This document shows, one piece after another, positions 37,542 through 46,252 of a DNA stretch of 64,000 nucleotides (its first letter is position 1; every line of letters begins with the position of its first letter). Origin of the DNA: Microbacterium sp. zg-B96. Its GTDB lineage: Bacteria > Actinomycetota > Actinomycetes > Actinomycetales > Microbacteriaceae. The notes beneath the pieces were generated by a model. It was not told where the DNA came from. It made no database searches and was given only the letters and a program-made list of their open reading frames with translations. The stretch covers positions 744,001 to 808,000 of the forward strand of contig NZ_CP126738.1 of the NCBI RefSeq assembly GCF_030246865.1, in the 5' to 3' direction. The translations under genes were made by a program, and so were the position numbers.

Positions 37542-37690
37542 GGGTTTGGGGCGCGTATCGGTCCCCGAACCCCGCATTCGGTGGGTTTGGGGCGCGTATC
37601 GGTCCCCGAACCCCGCTTCTCCCGGGTTTGGGGCGCGTATCGGTCCCCGAACCCCGGTGCTGCCGGGTTTGGGGTGCGTATCGGAAGGGG
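37542..37690. repeat. Repeat family B, left array (four copies, 41-bp period)
   Basis: Copies begin at 37542, 37583, 37624 and 37665, exactly 41 bp apart. Each full copy is 31 bp: left arm GGGTTTGGGG, centre CGCGTATCGGT, right arm CCCCGAACCC, so it can fold as a 10-bp hairpin with one G-U pair. Spacers are 10 bp (CGCATTCGGT, CGCTTCTCCC, CGGTGCTGCC). The fourth copy has lost its right arm. The array fills the gap between the convergent mtlR and nuclease genes. Not CRISPR (see rejected list). Confidence 0.9.
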
Positions 37691-37691
37691 A

Positions 37692-38645
37692 TCACCGCGG
37701 GGGATGGATGCCGAACGCCGCGAGCCGCTCGCCGAGCGCGGGTGCTGTGTGCAGGTGCGGCCAGCCCCATCGCCCGTGGCGGCGTTGCGTCGTGCCGCGG
37801 ATCCAGTCCTCCCGTTGCTTCTCGGCATCGAAGACGTCCGCGCGGGAGCGGCCGTCCAGCATCCGGCCGTCGAAGTACTTGATCGAGCCGTCGAATTCTC
37901 CGAAGGCATCGGCGTCATCGAGCCCGAAGTCGAGGAAGAAGTAACCGCCCGATGGCGCGGGGACAGCCACCTGCAGCCGGATCCGGCGGAACCCGACTTG
38001 GACGAGCCGAATGCGGCTGATCGTCTCGCCGGGCAGATGCGCCCGCCCGTCGGCGAAGTCCAGCACGCGGTCCGCGCGGCTGATGCCGTGAGCGCTCACG
38101 CGCACGATCCGGCGCACGGTTTCACGGAATTCCTGCGCGCCCACGAGGTCGTACATGCCATCGCGAGGGGCGAACAGCGTGTGCAGGGCCGCATCGGCCG
38201 ACGTGACCGCCTGCTCGAAGGTGCCGGTGCGGGCCATGTCAGCCACCGAGCGCGCCAGGCTGGTGCACAGCAAGCCGTCGATCTCGATCACATCGCCGGT
38301 CACCTCGCCGCGGTGACGCACGACTCCGTGCGCGGGGCCGGGCCGACCGGCGTCCGCGATGACGTGCACGCGATCGTCGCGCGCCCGATACAGCGGCTGG
38401 CGCTGCAGCGCCAACGCCGTCTCGTAGGCGAACACGGGTCGCGTCGCGGACACCGCTGCCAGCGCGTGGGCTCGGGCCACGATGCGCCCCTCGGCACGAG
38501 CGTCGCGCCAGTCGTTGGCGTTGACGTAGATCCCGCGTCGCAGGCGCACGAGTTCACCACCCGCCGCGGCCGCCGCGATCTGACGCCCCGCCCTGCCTTG
38601 AGCGCGCAGCTGTTCGAGGGTCAGGAGTCGGACCGGCTCGGCCAT
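37692..38645 (-). CDS. AbiEi-type winged-helix protein with C-terminal nuclease-like domain
   Basis: 317 residues, function unknown. N-terminal wHTH at about 8-41 (TLEQLRAQGRAGRQIAAAAA then ELVRLRRGIYV) is about half identical over 33 residues to that of the protein at 8281-9189. The C-terminal part has candidate PD-(D/E)xK residues: Glu207 (HLPGETISRIR), Asp239 (YFFLDFGL), and GEFDGSIKY with Glu250, Asp252 and Lys256. Start taken at 38645 (GATGCT six nt upstream); the frame is open to 38696. No toxin gene is adjacent. It is bracketed by family B repeat arrays. Confidence 0.78.
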   Translation of the reverse strand: MAEPVRLLTLEQLRAQGRAGRQIAAAAAGGELVRLRRGIYVNANDWRDARAEGRIVARAHALAAVSATRPVFAYETALALQRQPLYRARDDRVHVIADAGRPGPAHGVVRHRGEVTGDVIEIDGLLCTSLARSVADMARTGTFEQAVTSADAALHTLFAPRDGMYDLVGAQEFRETVRRIVRVSAHGISRADRVLDFADGRAHLPGETISRIRLVQVGFRRIRLQVAVPAPSGGYFFLDFGLDDADAFGEFDGSIKYFDGRMLDGRSRADVFDAEKQREDWIRGTTQRRHGRWGWPHLHTAPALGERLAAFGIHPPR

Positions 38646-38781
38646 GCTCCGAGCATCGGGGTACCGGCGCCGGCAGTGGGGCGCGAATAGGCGCATCTGG
38701 GGATGACACCCCGCCCCGCCTCACCTGTGGAGGAGGCCACGTCGGACGGGCCCGGTGTCCGCGCCGCGCGTCCACCCCACC

Positions 38782-38894
38782 GCGTTTGGGGCGCGTATCG
38801 GTCCCCGAACCCGGGATTCGGGGGGTTTGGGGCGCGTATCGGTCCCCGAACCCGGGATTCGGAGGGTTTGGGGCGCGTATCGGTCCCCGAATCC
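38782..38894. repeat. Repeat family B, right array (three copies, 41-bp period)
   Basis: Copies begin at 38782, 38823 and 38864, same orientation and same 41-bp period as the left array. Spacers are GGGATTCGGG and GGGATTCGGA. The first copy has GCG for GGG and the last has one change in the right arm. A short GACGAACGC tandem follows at about 38898-38916. This array lies in the 281-nt gap upstream of the nuclease gene and downstream of a GNAT gene on the same strand. Confidence 0.9.
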
Positions 38895-38926
38895 CGCGAC
38901 GAACGCGACGAACGCGACCCCCCGGC

Positions 38927-39505
38927 TCAGCCGCGCCGCAACCGCTCTTGCAGCCCGAGCCGGACCGCCGGCCACTCGTGCGGGAGGATCGAGAACACGA
39001 CGGTGTCGCGCAGGGTGCCGTCCGGTCCCAGCCGGTGGTTGCGCAGCACGCCGTCCTGCTTCGCGCCCAGCCGTGCGATCGCCGTGCGCGACTGCTGGTT
39101 GTGCCAGTGGGTGCGCAGCTCCACCGCGATCGCGTCGCACTCCTCGAACGCGTGACCCAGCAGCAGCAGCTTCGCCGCGGTGTTCACCTCGGTGCGCTGG
39201 GCCGACAGGCCCAGCCAGGTGTAGCCGATCTCGACGTGCCGGTTCGGCTGGTCGATGGCGCAGAACGTCGTCATCCCCACCGCGACGCCGTCGCGCAGCA
39301 CCGCCCAGGGGTTCATCGTCCCGGCATCGCGCATCGCCAGCCGCCGCGCGATCTCGGCCGGCACGTCCCCCGGCGCGGGCACCGAGGTGTACCAGACGTG
39401 GTCCATCCCGACGGATGCCGCGGCGAGGTCGAACGCGTGCTTGACGTCCAGCGGCTCCAGGCGGACGTGAGCGTTTTCCAGGGTGACGGGGTCGGTCAGC
39501 AGCAC
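38927..39505 (-). CDS. GNAT-family N-acetyltransferase (RimJ/RimL-like)
   Basis: 192 residues. Visible family elements: ENAHVRLEPLDVKHAFDLAA near the start, WAVLRDGVAVGMTTFCAID, HVEIGYTWLGLSAQRTEVNT and the acetyl-CoA side AFEECDAIAVELRTHWHNQQSR-type segment typical of this group. Substrate unknown. GTG start at 39505 with TAGCCT 6 nt upstream and no ribosome site. Like the GNAT at 7458, it adjoins a repeat-flanked nuclease cassette; this may be coincidence. Confidence 0.85.
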   Translation of the reverse strand: MLLTDPVTLENAHVRLEPLDVKHAFDLAAASVGMDHVWYTSVPAPGDVPAEIARRLAMRDAGTMNPWAVLRDGVAVGMTTFCAIDQPNRHVEIGYTWLGLSAQRTEVNTAAKLLLLGHAFEECDAIAVELRTHWHNQQSRTAIARLGAKQDGVLRNHRLGPDGTLRDTVVFSILPHEWPAVRLGLQERLRRG

Positions 39506-39511
39506 AGCACG

Positions 39512-39517
39512 AGGCTA
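39512..39517 (-). promoter_or_regulatory. -10 element of leaderless GNAT gene
   Basis: TAGCCT on the minus strand, 6 nt before the GTG at 39505; no ribosome-binding site. Confidence 0.6.
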
Positions 39518-39588
39518 TCGGGCGCAACAGTAGGACATGAACGGCGGCGGCCGCGCCGTGCCGGTTTCCCGCGCCCATAGGCTGTGCG

Positions 39589-39642
39589 ATGCCCACCATC
39601 ATCGGCGTTCACCACCATCGAGGGAAGACAGCGCTCACATGA
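39589..39642 (+). CDS. 17-residue leader ORF overlapping the peptide-binding protein gene
   Basis: ATG at 39589 opens MPTIIGVHHHRGKTALT and stops at TGA 39640-39642, which overlaps the ATG of the next gene (ATGA). TAGGCT ends 5 nt before this ATG (39578-39583), so the ORF could be read from a leaderless mRNA. Three consecutive His codons lie in the middle. Translation would cover the ribosome site GAGGGAAG of the downstream gene, suggesting translational coupling or attenuation. Too short to prove by sequence alone. Confidence 0.4.
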   Translation: MPTIIGVHHHRGKTALT

Positions 39643-41207
39643 CCAGACGATCGACCGCCGCCGCGGCACTCCTTCTCACCGGAGCGTTCGCTCTCGCCGC
39701 CTGCGCGCCTGCCGGCGGCGACGACCCCGAGTCCGGCGGGTCCGAGGCGACCGGCGAGTTCAGCTACATCATCGCCGGCGACCCCACCTCGCTGAACCCG
39801 ATCAACGTCAGCGACCGCTGGGGGCTGACGGTGACGAACCTGGTCTACTCGCCGCTCGCGCGCGTCGAAGCCGACGGCTCCGTGCGCAACGAGCTCGCCG
39901 AATCGATCGAGCCCGCCGCAGACGGCCTGTCGGTCACAGTGACCCTCAAGGAGGGACTCACCTGGTCCGACGGCGAGCCGCTCACCGCCGACGACGTCGT
40001 CTTCACCTACACGCAGAAGGCGATCCGCGAAAACGGCAACGCCGACCTGCTGTGGATCGGCGACGCCCCGATCACCGCCGCGGCCGCGGATGAGCGCACC
40101 GTCGTGTTCACGCTGCCGTCGGTCAGCGCCGCCGCGCTGAGCAACATCGCCACCGAGACCTACATCATCCCCGAGCACGTCTACGGCGACGTGACGGACT
40201 TCTCCGGCGCGGAGCTGGACCCCGTCGCCGTCGGGTCAGGGCCCTACGTCCTCACCGAGTACGAGCGTGGCCAGTACTTGACCTTCGAGGCCAACCCGGA
40301 GTTCTACGGCGAGGCGCCGAACATCGAGGACGTCACGCTGCGGATCGTGGCCAACGCCGACACCGTCAACACGGCGCTGCAGACCGGCGAGGCCGACGCC
40401 TCCTTCGCGACCCCCGAACAGATCGACCAGCTGGAGGCATCCGGCCTGGACATCTACCCGTACGCCGAGGGCCGGGTCGCCTACCTGGGACTCAACCTGG
40501 CGACCCCGGAGTTGACCGACCAGCGGGTGCGGCAGGCGATCTTCTCTGCGCTGGACCGCGAGGAGATCAACACCGCCACCTGGCTGAGCGACGAGTACTA
40601 CGACAGCGCCTACACGTTCCTTCCGCCGGGCAACCCGTTCGCAACGGACGACGTGGAGACGTACGACACCGACGTGGACGCCGCTAAGGCGCTGCTGGCC
40701 GAGGCGGGAGCAGAGGACCTCACCCTCACGATCGCCTACGCCGCGGCGGACCCGGCGCAGACGACGCAGGCCACCCTCATCCAGCAGCAGCTGCAGGATG
40801 CCGGCATCACGGTGGAGCTGGCAGGGGTGGAGCCGGCCGCGGTGTACACCGAGATCGAGAAGGGCGCCGAGTCCGCCTACCACGCGTTCCTCGGCGGCTA
40901 CATCATGGGCCAGGACCCCGACGCGTACAGCCTGCTCTTCCGCTCCGGCGCCTCGGCGAACTACTTCCACTACGCCAGCCCCACCGCCGACGCGCTGTTC
41001 GACGAAGGCGCGGCACAGCTCGATCCCGATGCGCGCGCCGAGGTCTACGCCCGCCTGCAGGCTCAGATCGCGGAGGATGCCGTCATCTACCCGCTCGCCG
41101 ACAACCTGAAGATCCTGGCGGTCAACAGCCGCATCGGCGGCGTCGAGGACGCCACCCCGGTGCCGATCTACACGCTGGAGAACTTCGGGCTGCTCACCGA
41201 GCGCTGA
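39639..41207 (+). CDS. Peptide/nickel ABC transporter substrate-binding lipoprotein (SBP family 5)
   Basis: 522 residues. Signal peptide with lipobox ALAAC, then the family 5 pattern: GDPTSLNPINVSDRWGLTV, the core VTLKEGLTWSDGEPLTADDVVFTY near 105-130 and the C-terminal PYAEGRVAYLGLNLATPELTDQ-type lobe. Binds oligopeptides or similar; ligand not predictable. ATG at 39639 chosen for the lipoprotein signal; GAGGGAAG is about 11 nt upstream, inside a small overlapping leader ORF. First structural gene of a five-gene ABC operon. Confidence 0.9.
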   Translation: MTRRSTAAAALLLTGAFALAACAPAGGDDPESGGSEATGEFSYIIAGDPTSLNPINVSDRWGLTVTNLVYSPLARVEADGSVRNELAESIEPAADGLSVTVTLKEGLTWSDGEPLTADDVVFTYTQKAIRENGNADLLWIGDAPITAAAADERTVVFTLPSVSAAALSNIATETYIIPEHVYGDVTDFSGAELDPVAVGSGPYVLTEYERGQYLTFEANPEFYGEAPNIEDVTLRIVANADTVNTALQTGEADASFATPEQIDQLEASGLDIYPYAEGRVAYLGLNLATPELTDQRVRQAIFSALDREEINTATWLSDEYYDSAYTFLPPGNPFATDDVETYDTDVDAAKALLAEAGAEDLTLTIAYAAADPAQTTQATLIQQQLQDAGITVELAGVEPAAVYTEIEKGAESAYHAFLGGYIMGQDPDAYSLLFRSGASANYFHYASPTADALFDEGAAQLDPDARAEVYARLQAQIAEDAVIYPLADNLKILAVNSRIGGVEDATPVPIYTLENFGLLTER

Positions 41208-41214
41208 TCCACCC

Positions 41215-41250
41215 ATGTCGCGGGCGCGCCGCAGGGCGCGCCCGTGACAT
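41215..41250 (+). terminator. Hairpin after the peptide-binding protein gene
   Basis: 16-bp stem ATGTCGCGGGCGCGCC / GGCGCGCCCGTGACAT (one G-U pair), GCAG loop, flanked by CCACCC/GGGTGG that could extend it. It starts 8 nt after the stop and precedes the permease genes, as in the nucleoside operon; a likely mRNA-stabilising or partial-termination element. Confidence 0.7.
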
Positions 41251-41293
41251 CGTTGGGTGGGTGCGCGGGTGCGCTCGCGGGAAGGAATGACGG

Positions 41294-42253
41294 ATGCTGG
41301 CCTACGTCGGGCGTCGACTGGCGCAGGTCGTGCCGATGCTGCTCCTGCTGTCGTTCGTCGTGTTCGCACTGCTGCACCTGGCCCCCTACGACGTCGTCGA
41401 CGCGGTGACCACGCCGCAGATGTCGGCGGAGACGGTCGCGCTGATCCGCGAGCGGTACGGCCTGGACCAGCCCTTCCTCGTGCAGTACGGGCTGTGGCTG
41501 TCCAACGTGCTGCAGGGGGACCTCGGCTACTCGCTGGTGAGCCGTCACGCGATCGCCGACGACCTCGCCGCGCGCATCCCCGCCACGGTCCTGCTGGTGG
41601 CACCGGCCTACATCGCCGCGCTCCTCCTGGCGATGGTGCTGGGTCTGGTGGCGGCCGCCCGGCGCGGCACCTGGACCGACCGCGCCATCGACGCGCTGTG
41701 CGGCATCGGCATCGCCACCCCCTCGTTCTGGTTCGCGCTGCTGGTGATCTACGTCTTCGGATATCACTTGCGCTGGTTCCCGATCATCGGCATGCATTCG
41801 GTGGGCAAGCAGGGCGACCCGGTCGACTTCCTACTGCACTTCGTCATGCCGTTCCTGGTGCTCACGGTCGCATTCTTCCCTGACATCGCCCGTTACGTGC
41901 GCTCGGCGGCCATCTCGCAACTGGATCAGGACTACGTCCTCGTGCAGCGCGCCTTCGGCGCCACCCGCGGCGAGGTCTTCGCCCGCCACGTCAGCCGCAA
42001 CGTGCTGCTGCCGATCATCACGCAGCTGGGGCTGGCCCTGCCGCTGCTGGTCACCGGCGCCATCGTCACGGAATCCATCTTCGGGTGGCCGGGCGTCGGG
42101 CCGTACTTCCTCACCGCCACCCGCAGCCTCGATTACCCCGTCATCCTCGCGGTGCTGCTGCTGTCGGCGACCCTCGTCATCATCGGCAACCTCATCGCCG
42201 ACATCCTCTACGTCCTCGCCGACCCCCGCATCCGGATCGGAGCCGCCCGATGA
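41294..42253 (+). CDS. Peptide ABC transporter permease (DppB type)
   Basis: 319 residues, six hydrophobic segments. N-terminal MLAYVGRRLAQVVPMLLLLS, then the signature RYGLDQPFLVQYGLWLSNVLQGDLGYS and, near 220, the EAA loop DYVLVQRAFGATRGEVFARHV for ATPase contact. Start preceded by GAAGGA. Overlaps the DppC-type gene by 4 nt. Confidence 0.93.
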   Translation: MLAYVGRRLAQVVPMLLLLSFVVFALLHLAPYDVVDAVTTPQMSAETVALIRERYGLDQPFLVQYGLWLSNVLQGDLGYSLVSRHAIADDLAARIPATVLLVAPAYIAALLLAMVLGLVAAARRGTWTDRAIDALCGIGIATPSFWFALLVIYVFGYHLRWFPIIGMHSVGKQGDPVDFLLHFVMPFLVLTVAFFPDIARYVRSAAISQLDQDYVLVQRAFGATRGEVFARHVSRNVLLPIITQLGLALPLLVTGAIVTESIFGWPGVGPYFLTATRSLDYPVILAVLLLSATLVIIGNLIADILYVLADPRIRIGAAR

Positions 42254-43095
42254 CCGCCCTCGAGGTCGCGATCACGCAGGCCCGGCGCCGCAGCTTCGCC
42301 TCCGTCACCACCTGGCTGGCCGTCGCCTTCCTCGCGGCGGCGGCCCTCATCGCGGTGCTCACCCCGCTGCTCCCGCTGGATCCGACGACGACCGACCTGG
42401 CCGCACGGTGGCAGCCGCCTGGGCCGGCGCATCTGCTGGGAACGGACGAACTGGGACGCGACTACCTGGCGCGCGTGGTCTACGGCGGGCGCGTCTCGCT
42501 CACCGTCGGCGTCCTCGCGATGGTCGCCGCCACCATCATCGGCGTGGTCGTCGGAGTGCTGTCCGGCTACGTCGGCGGACGGCTCGACGACGCGCTCATG
42601 CGTTTCGTCGACTTCCTCTCGTCCATCCCCTGGATGGTGCTGGTGATCGTCGCGAGCGTCTTCCTCAAACCGGGGCTGTGGACGATCATCATCGTGATCG
42701 GTGCCTTCTCCTGGATGGCCACCGCGCGCCTGGTCCGCGCCGAGACGCTGTCGCTGCGGGAGCGGGTGTACGTCGGCTACGCGGGCTATATCGGGGAGCG
42801 GATGCCGCGCATCATCGCGCGCCACATCCTGCCGGACGCGGCGCCCACCATCATCGTCGCGGCCACCGCGAGCATCTCGGTGGCGATCCTCACCGAGTCG
42901 TCGCTGAGCTTTCTGGGGCTGGGCATCCAGCCGCCGATGGCCTCGTGGGGGAGCCTGCTGGAAACCGCGCAGGGGAGCCTGCAGACCGCTCCCCACCTCG
43001 CCCTCATCCCGGGGCTGCTCATCACCGCGACGGTGCTGTCGTTCAACGCCCTCGGCAATGCCCTGCGCGAGCTGGTCGCGGAGCGGGCGTCATGA
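42250..43095 (+). CDS. Peptide ABC transporter permease (DppC type)
   Basis: 281 residues. Typical DppC elements: LLGTDELGRDYLARVVYGGR near 65-84, helix VLAMVAATIIGVVVGVLSGY, and the EAA loop region YAGYIGERMPRIIARHILP. ATG at 42250 overlaps the DppB stop; upstream in-frame codons inside dppB are not family-like. Partners DppB in the membrane channel. Confidence 0.93.
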   Translation: MTALEVAITQARRRSFASVTTWLAVAFLAAAALIAVLTPLLPLDPTTTDLAARWQPPGPAHLLGTDELGRDYLARVVYGGRVSLTVGVLAMVAATIIGVVVGVLSGYVGGRLDDALMRFVDFLSSIPWMVLVIVASVFLKPGLWTIIIVIGAFSWMATARLVRAETLSLRERVYVGYAGYIGERMPRIIARHILPDAAPTIIVAATASISVAILTESSLSFLGLGIQPPMASWGSLLETAQGSLQTAPHLALIPGLLITATVLSFNALGNALRELVAERAS

Positions 43096-43904
43096 CCCCG
43101 CCGCCGCTGCTGAGCATCCGCGGTCTCACCGTCGACATCGGGAGCCCAGGCGCCAAGACCGCCCCGGTGCGCGTGCTGCACGACATCGACCTCGACGTGC
43201 CCCGCGGCGGGATCGTAGGGATCGTGGGGGAATCAGGCTCGGGCAAGACGATGCTGCTGCGCGCCCTCATGGACATCCTCCCGGAGCGCACCAGCCGCAC
43301 CTGGTCGATCTCCTTCGACGGCCGCGACGTCACGGCGGGGTTCGGCAGGCCGCGCCTGCCGGTGGCGATGGTCTTCCAAGACCCGATGACCTCGTTCGAC
43401 CCGCTCACCCGCATCGGCGCACACCTGGTCGAGGTGGCCCGCCGCTCCCAGGGCGTCGGCCGCCGTGAGGGTCGTGCGCGCGCGCTGGACGCGCTCGCCG
43501 CGGTGCGACTGCCCCGCCCGGAGCGCGTGTTCGATCAGTATCCGCACGAACTTTCCGGCGGCATGCGGCAGCGCGCGATGGTGGCGATGGCGCTGCTGGC
43601 GGACCCGCAGCTGCTCGTCGCCGACGAGCCGACGACGGCACTGGATGCCACCATCCAGATCGAACTGCTGGCGCTGCTGCGCCGGCTGCAGGCCGAGCGC
43701 GACCTGACCGTGCTGATCGTCACGCACGACCTGGGGGTCGTGGCGGCGCTGTGCGACGACGTCGTGGTGATGAAGGACGGCCGGATCGTGGAGCGCGCCG
43801 CCGCCGTCGACCTGTTCGCCCGTCCCGGCCACGCCTATACGCGGGCGCTGCTGGCCGATGCGCCCGGCGGCCGGGTGTCGAGGGACGAGGTGGCGGATGC
43901 CTGA
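43092..43904 (+). CDS. Peptide ABC transporter ATPase (DppD type)
   Basis: 270 residues. Walker A GESGSGKT near residues 47-54, Q-loop MVFQDPMTSFDPLTRIG, signature LSGGMRQRAMVAMALL, Walker B LLVADEPTTALD and switch His THDLG. The family's usual C-terminal Cys-rich extension is short or absent. ATG overlaps the DppC stop. Confidence 0.93.
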   Translation: MTPPPLLSIRGLTVDIGSPGAKTAPVRVLHDIDLDVPRGGIVGIVGESGSGKTMLLRALMDILPERTSRTWSISFDGRDVTAGFGRPRLPVAMVFQDPMTSFDPLTRIGAHLVEVARRSQGVGRREGRARALDALAAVRLPRPERVFDQYPHELSGGMRQRAMVAMALLADPQLLVADEPTTALDATIQIELLALLRRLQAERDLTVLIVTHDLGVVAALCDDVVVMKDGRIVERAAAVDLFARPGHAYTRALLADAPGGRVSRDEVADA

Positions 43905-44790
43905 CGTGCTCCTGCGCGCCGAAGCGCTCACGAAGACCTTCCAGGTGCGCAACGCCTGGGGCAGGCGCCTGGCCGACGTGCGCGCCCTGGACGGCGTCGA
44001 TCTGGAGATCCGTCGCGGCGAGACCCTCGCTGTGGTGGGCGAATCCGGCAGCGGCAAGTCGACGCTCGGCCGCTGCCTGCTGCAGATGCAGCAGCCCTCC
44101 AGCGGCACGATCCGCTACGAGGACACCGACCTGACCGCCCTCTCCCGCCGGCAGCGGCTGCCGTTCCACCGCTTCATGCAGGTGGTCTTCCAGGATCCCT
44201 TCACATCGCTCAATCCGCACCGCACCGCGCTGCAGAACGTCGCGGAGCCGATCCGCGTGCTCACCCCCGACCGTGATGCGGACGCGGCGGCACGCGAGGC
44301 GCTCAAGGAGGTCGGCATCACCGGCGACGACGTGCACAAGCGTCCCCGCGCCTTCAGCGGCGGGCAGCGGCAGCGCATCGGGATCGCCCGGGCCATCGGC
44401 GTGCGGCCGGAATTCATCGTGTGCGACGAACCCGTCTCCGCTCTGGATGTGTCCATCCAGGCGCAGGTGACGGCACTGCTCGCGCGTCTGCAGCGCGATC
44501 ACGACCTGACCTACCTGTTCATCTCGCACGACCTCGGCGTCGTGCGCGAGATCGCCACCCGTACCGCCGTCATGCGCGCCGGGCGGATCCTGGAGATCGG
44601 GCCGACGGCATCCGTCTTCGACTCTCCCCAACACCCCTACACCCGCACGCTGCTGGATGCCGCTCTCGTGGCCGATCCCGCCGTCGCCCGCCGCCGCCTC
44701 GCCCGGGTGGCTGCCGACGGCCACGAGGCCGATCCCGAGTCCGAGGGCGCCCTGGTCGAGCAGACGAGCGGGCACTTCGTCCGCCGCTGA
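43897..44790 (+). CDS. Peptide ABC transporter ATPase (DppF type)
   Basis: 297 residues. Walker A GESGSGKST near 46-54, Q-loop VVFQDPFTSLNPHRT, signature FSGGQRQRIGIARAI, Walker B FIVCDEPVSALD and SHDLGVVREI. Forms a heterodimer with the DppD-type ATPase. ATG at 43897 overlaps the previous gene by 8 nt; ends 3 nt before the convergent MFS gene. Confidence 0.93.
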   Translation: MPDVLLRAEALTKTFQVRNAWGRRLADVRALDGVDLEIRRGETLAVVGESGSGKSTLGRCLLQMQQPSSGTIRYEDTDLTALSRRQRLPFHRFMQVVFQDPFTSLNPHRTALQNVAEPIRVLTPDRDADAAAREALKEVGITGDDVHKRPRAFSGGQRQRIGIARAIGVRPEFIVCDEPVSALDVSIQAQVTALLARLQRDHDLTYLFISHDLGVVREIATRTAVMRAGRILEIGPTASVFDSPQHPYTRTLLDAALVADPAVARRRLARVAADGHEADPESEGALVEQTSGHFVRR

Positions 44791-44793
44791 GGC

Positions 44794-46191
44794 TCAGCCC
44801 TCCCGCAGCGCCTTCTCGTGCATCGCCGCGTCGGCTGCCGCCGCGGCGGCGGCAGGATCGCTCACGCGCGACGCCTCCCGCGCGGCGTGCACCGCGCGAC
44901 GGCCGACGGGCAGCCACACCGCTGCTCCCACCACGACGAAGGTGAGGATGCCGGTGGCGATCAGCAGCACCTCGATCGCGATGATGTCGGCCAGCGGCCC
45001 GAGCACCGCCATGCCCAGCGGCATCGCCACGGCCATGACGATCCCCACGAACCCGAACACGCGTCCCTGACGCTCCGGCTCGACGGTCTCCTGCAACAGG
45101 GTGAACGCCGGCGTGGAGAAGAACGGCACGGCGAGCCCCACCAGGAACATGAACCCGAAGAAGATCCAGACGGTGGGGGACAGGCCCATGCCCAGCGTCA
45201 GCAGGCCGAAGACCAGCGACGAGGCGATGATCATGCCGATGCGGCTGCGCCGCGCGAACAGCGACGCCACCACGATGCCGCCCAGCATCATCCCCACGCT
45301 GAAGGCGACCTCCAGCACCGCGAGGTTGACGATGTTCTGCTGCTCACCGGCGTCGAACGAGCGCACCAGCATGAGCGGGGTGAGGTTGGAGGGGGCGACG
45401 GTCAGCAGGAACACGATCGCAAACAGTGCCAGCAGCCAGCGCAGGAATGCGTGGCCGGTCACATAGCGCACCCCCTCGACGAGGTCGGCGAAGTAGCCGG
45501 TCGTCGTGTCGGTGCGCTGCACCGTCGTGACCGGGACGAGCGCCAGCAGCACGATGCCGATCACCGCGGTGACCACGTCGATGAAGAAGATCGGGATGAG
45601 CGCCGCCGCCGACCCGCCCCAGACCGTCGCCGCCCATGCGAACAGCGCGCCGGCGGCCGCCGGGGCCAGCAGCGCCATGGCGGACTGGATCGAGCCGTTG
45701 ATGCCGTTGACGCGCATCAGGTTGCGCATCGGGGTGATCTGCGGGATCAGCGCCGACACCGCCGGGGTCTGGATGCCGGCACCAGCGGAGCGGATCGCGA
45801 GGGTCAGGAAGATGAGCCACACCCCGTCGTACCCGGTCATCATGACCAGCGCGAGGGTCAGGGTCGTGAGGGCGATGCCGGCATCCGCGGCGATGATGAG
45901 GTACTTGCGGTTGTGGCGATCCGCCCACACCCCGCCGAAGATCGACACGATCGCCTGCGGGAGAAAGCCGAACACCGCGGCGAGGGCCATGATGTCGCCG
46001 CGCTGGTAGGTCAGCGTCAGGTACCAGAACACCGTGTACTGCACGAGCATCGACCCGAACAGGCTCGCCGTCTGTCCGCTGAGGAACAGGATCACGTGGC
46101 GCAGCCAGTGCGGCGGATCGGATGCCGCGGCCGTCACCGCGGCATCCGTCTCGGCCGTCGTCTCGGCCGTCGTTTCGTCGTCGTCGCGCAT
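44794..46191 (-). CDS. MFS transporter (macrolide-efflux/enterobactin-exporter type)
   Basis: 465 residues, about twelve hydrophobic segments. The N-terminal SGQTASLFGSMLVQYTVFWY and the cytoplasmic loop VWADRHNRKYLIIAADAGIA (DRxxRR-like) identify the MFS_3 exporter group. A Thr/Ala-rich N-terminus and an Ala-rich C-terminal tail (DPAAAAAAADAAMHEKAL) are cytoplasmic. Drug or metabolite efflux is possible; substrate unknown. Transcribed alone, convergent with the peptide transporter. Confidence 0.85.
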   Translation of the reverse strand: MRDDDETTAETTAETDAAVTAAASDPPHWLRHVILFLSGQTASLFGSMLVQYTVFWYLTLTYQRGDIMALAAVFGFLPQAIVSIFGGVWADRHNRKYLIIAADAGIALTTLTLALVMMTGYDGVWLIFLTLAIRSAGAGIQTPAVSALIPQITPMRNLMRVNGINGSIQSAMALLAPAAAGALFAWAATVWGGSAAALIPIFFIDVVTAVIGIVLLALVPVTTVQRTDTTTGYFADLVEGVRYVTGHAFLRWLLALFAIVFLLTVAPSNLTPLMLVRSFDAGEQQNIVNLAVLEVAFSVGMMLGGIVVASLFARRSRIGMIIASSLVFGLLTLGMGLSPTVWIFFGFMFLVGLAVPFFSTPAFTLLQETVEPERQGRVFGFVGIVMAVAMPLGMAVLGPLADIIAIEVLLIATGILTFVVVGAAVWLPVGRRAVHAAREASRVSDPAAAAAAADAAMHEKALREG

Positions 46192-46252
46192 CGTCCTACC
46201 CTCTGATCACCGCATTCGTCGCGGCCCGGAGATTAGCACGCCCCTCGGACGC

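Noticed and set aside
37520..37690. Small repetitive peptide genes read through the GGGTTTGGGG repeats
   Set aside because: The 41-bp period shifts frame with every copy, there are no ribosome sites and the peptides (GFGARIGPRTP-like) only mirror the DNA repeat.
37542..38894. CRISPR array
   Set aside because: Repeats are 31 bp but spacers only 10 bp and partly similar to each other, repeats are split in two blocks around a gene, and no cas gene is present.
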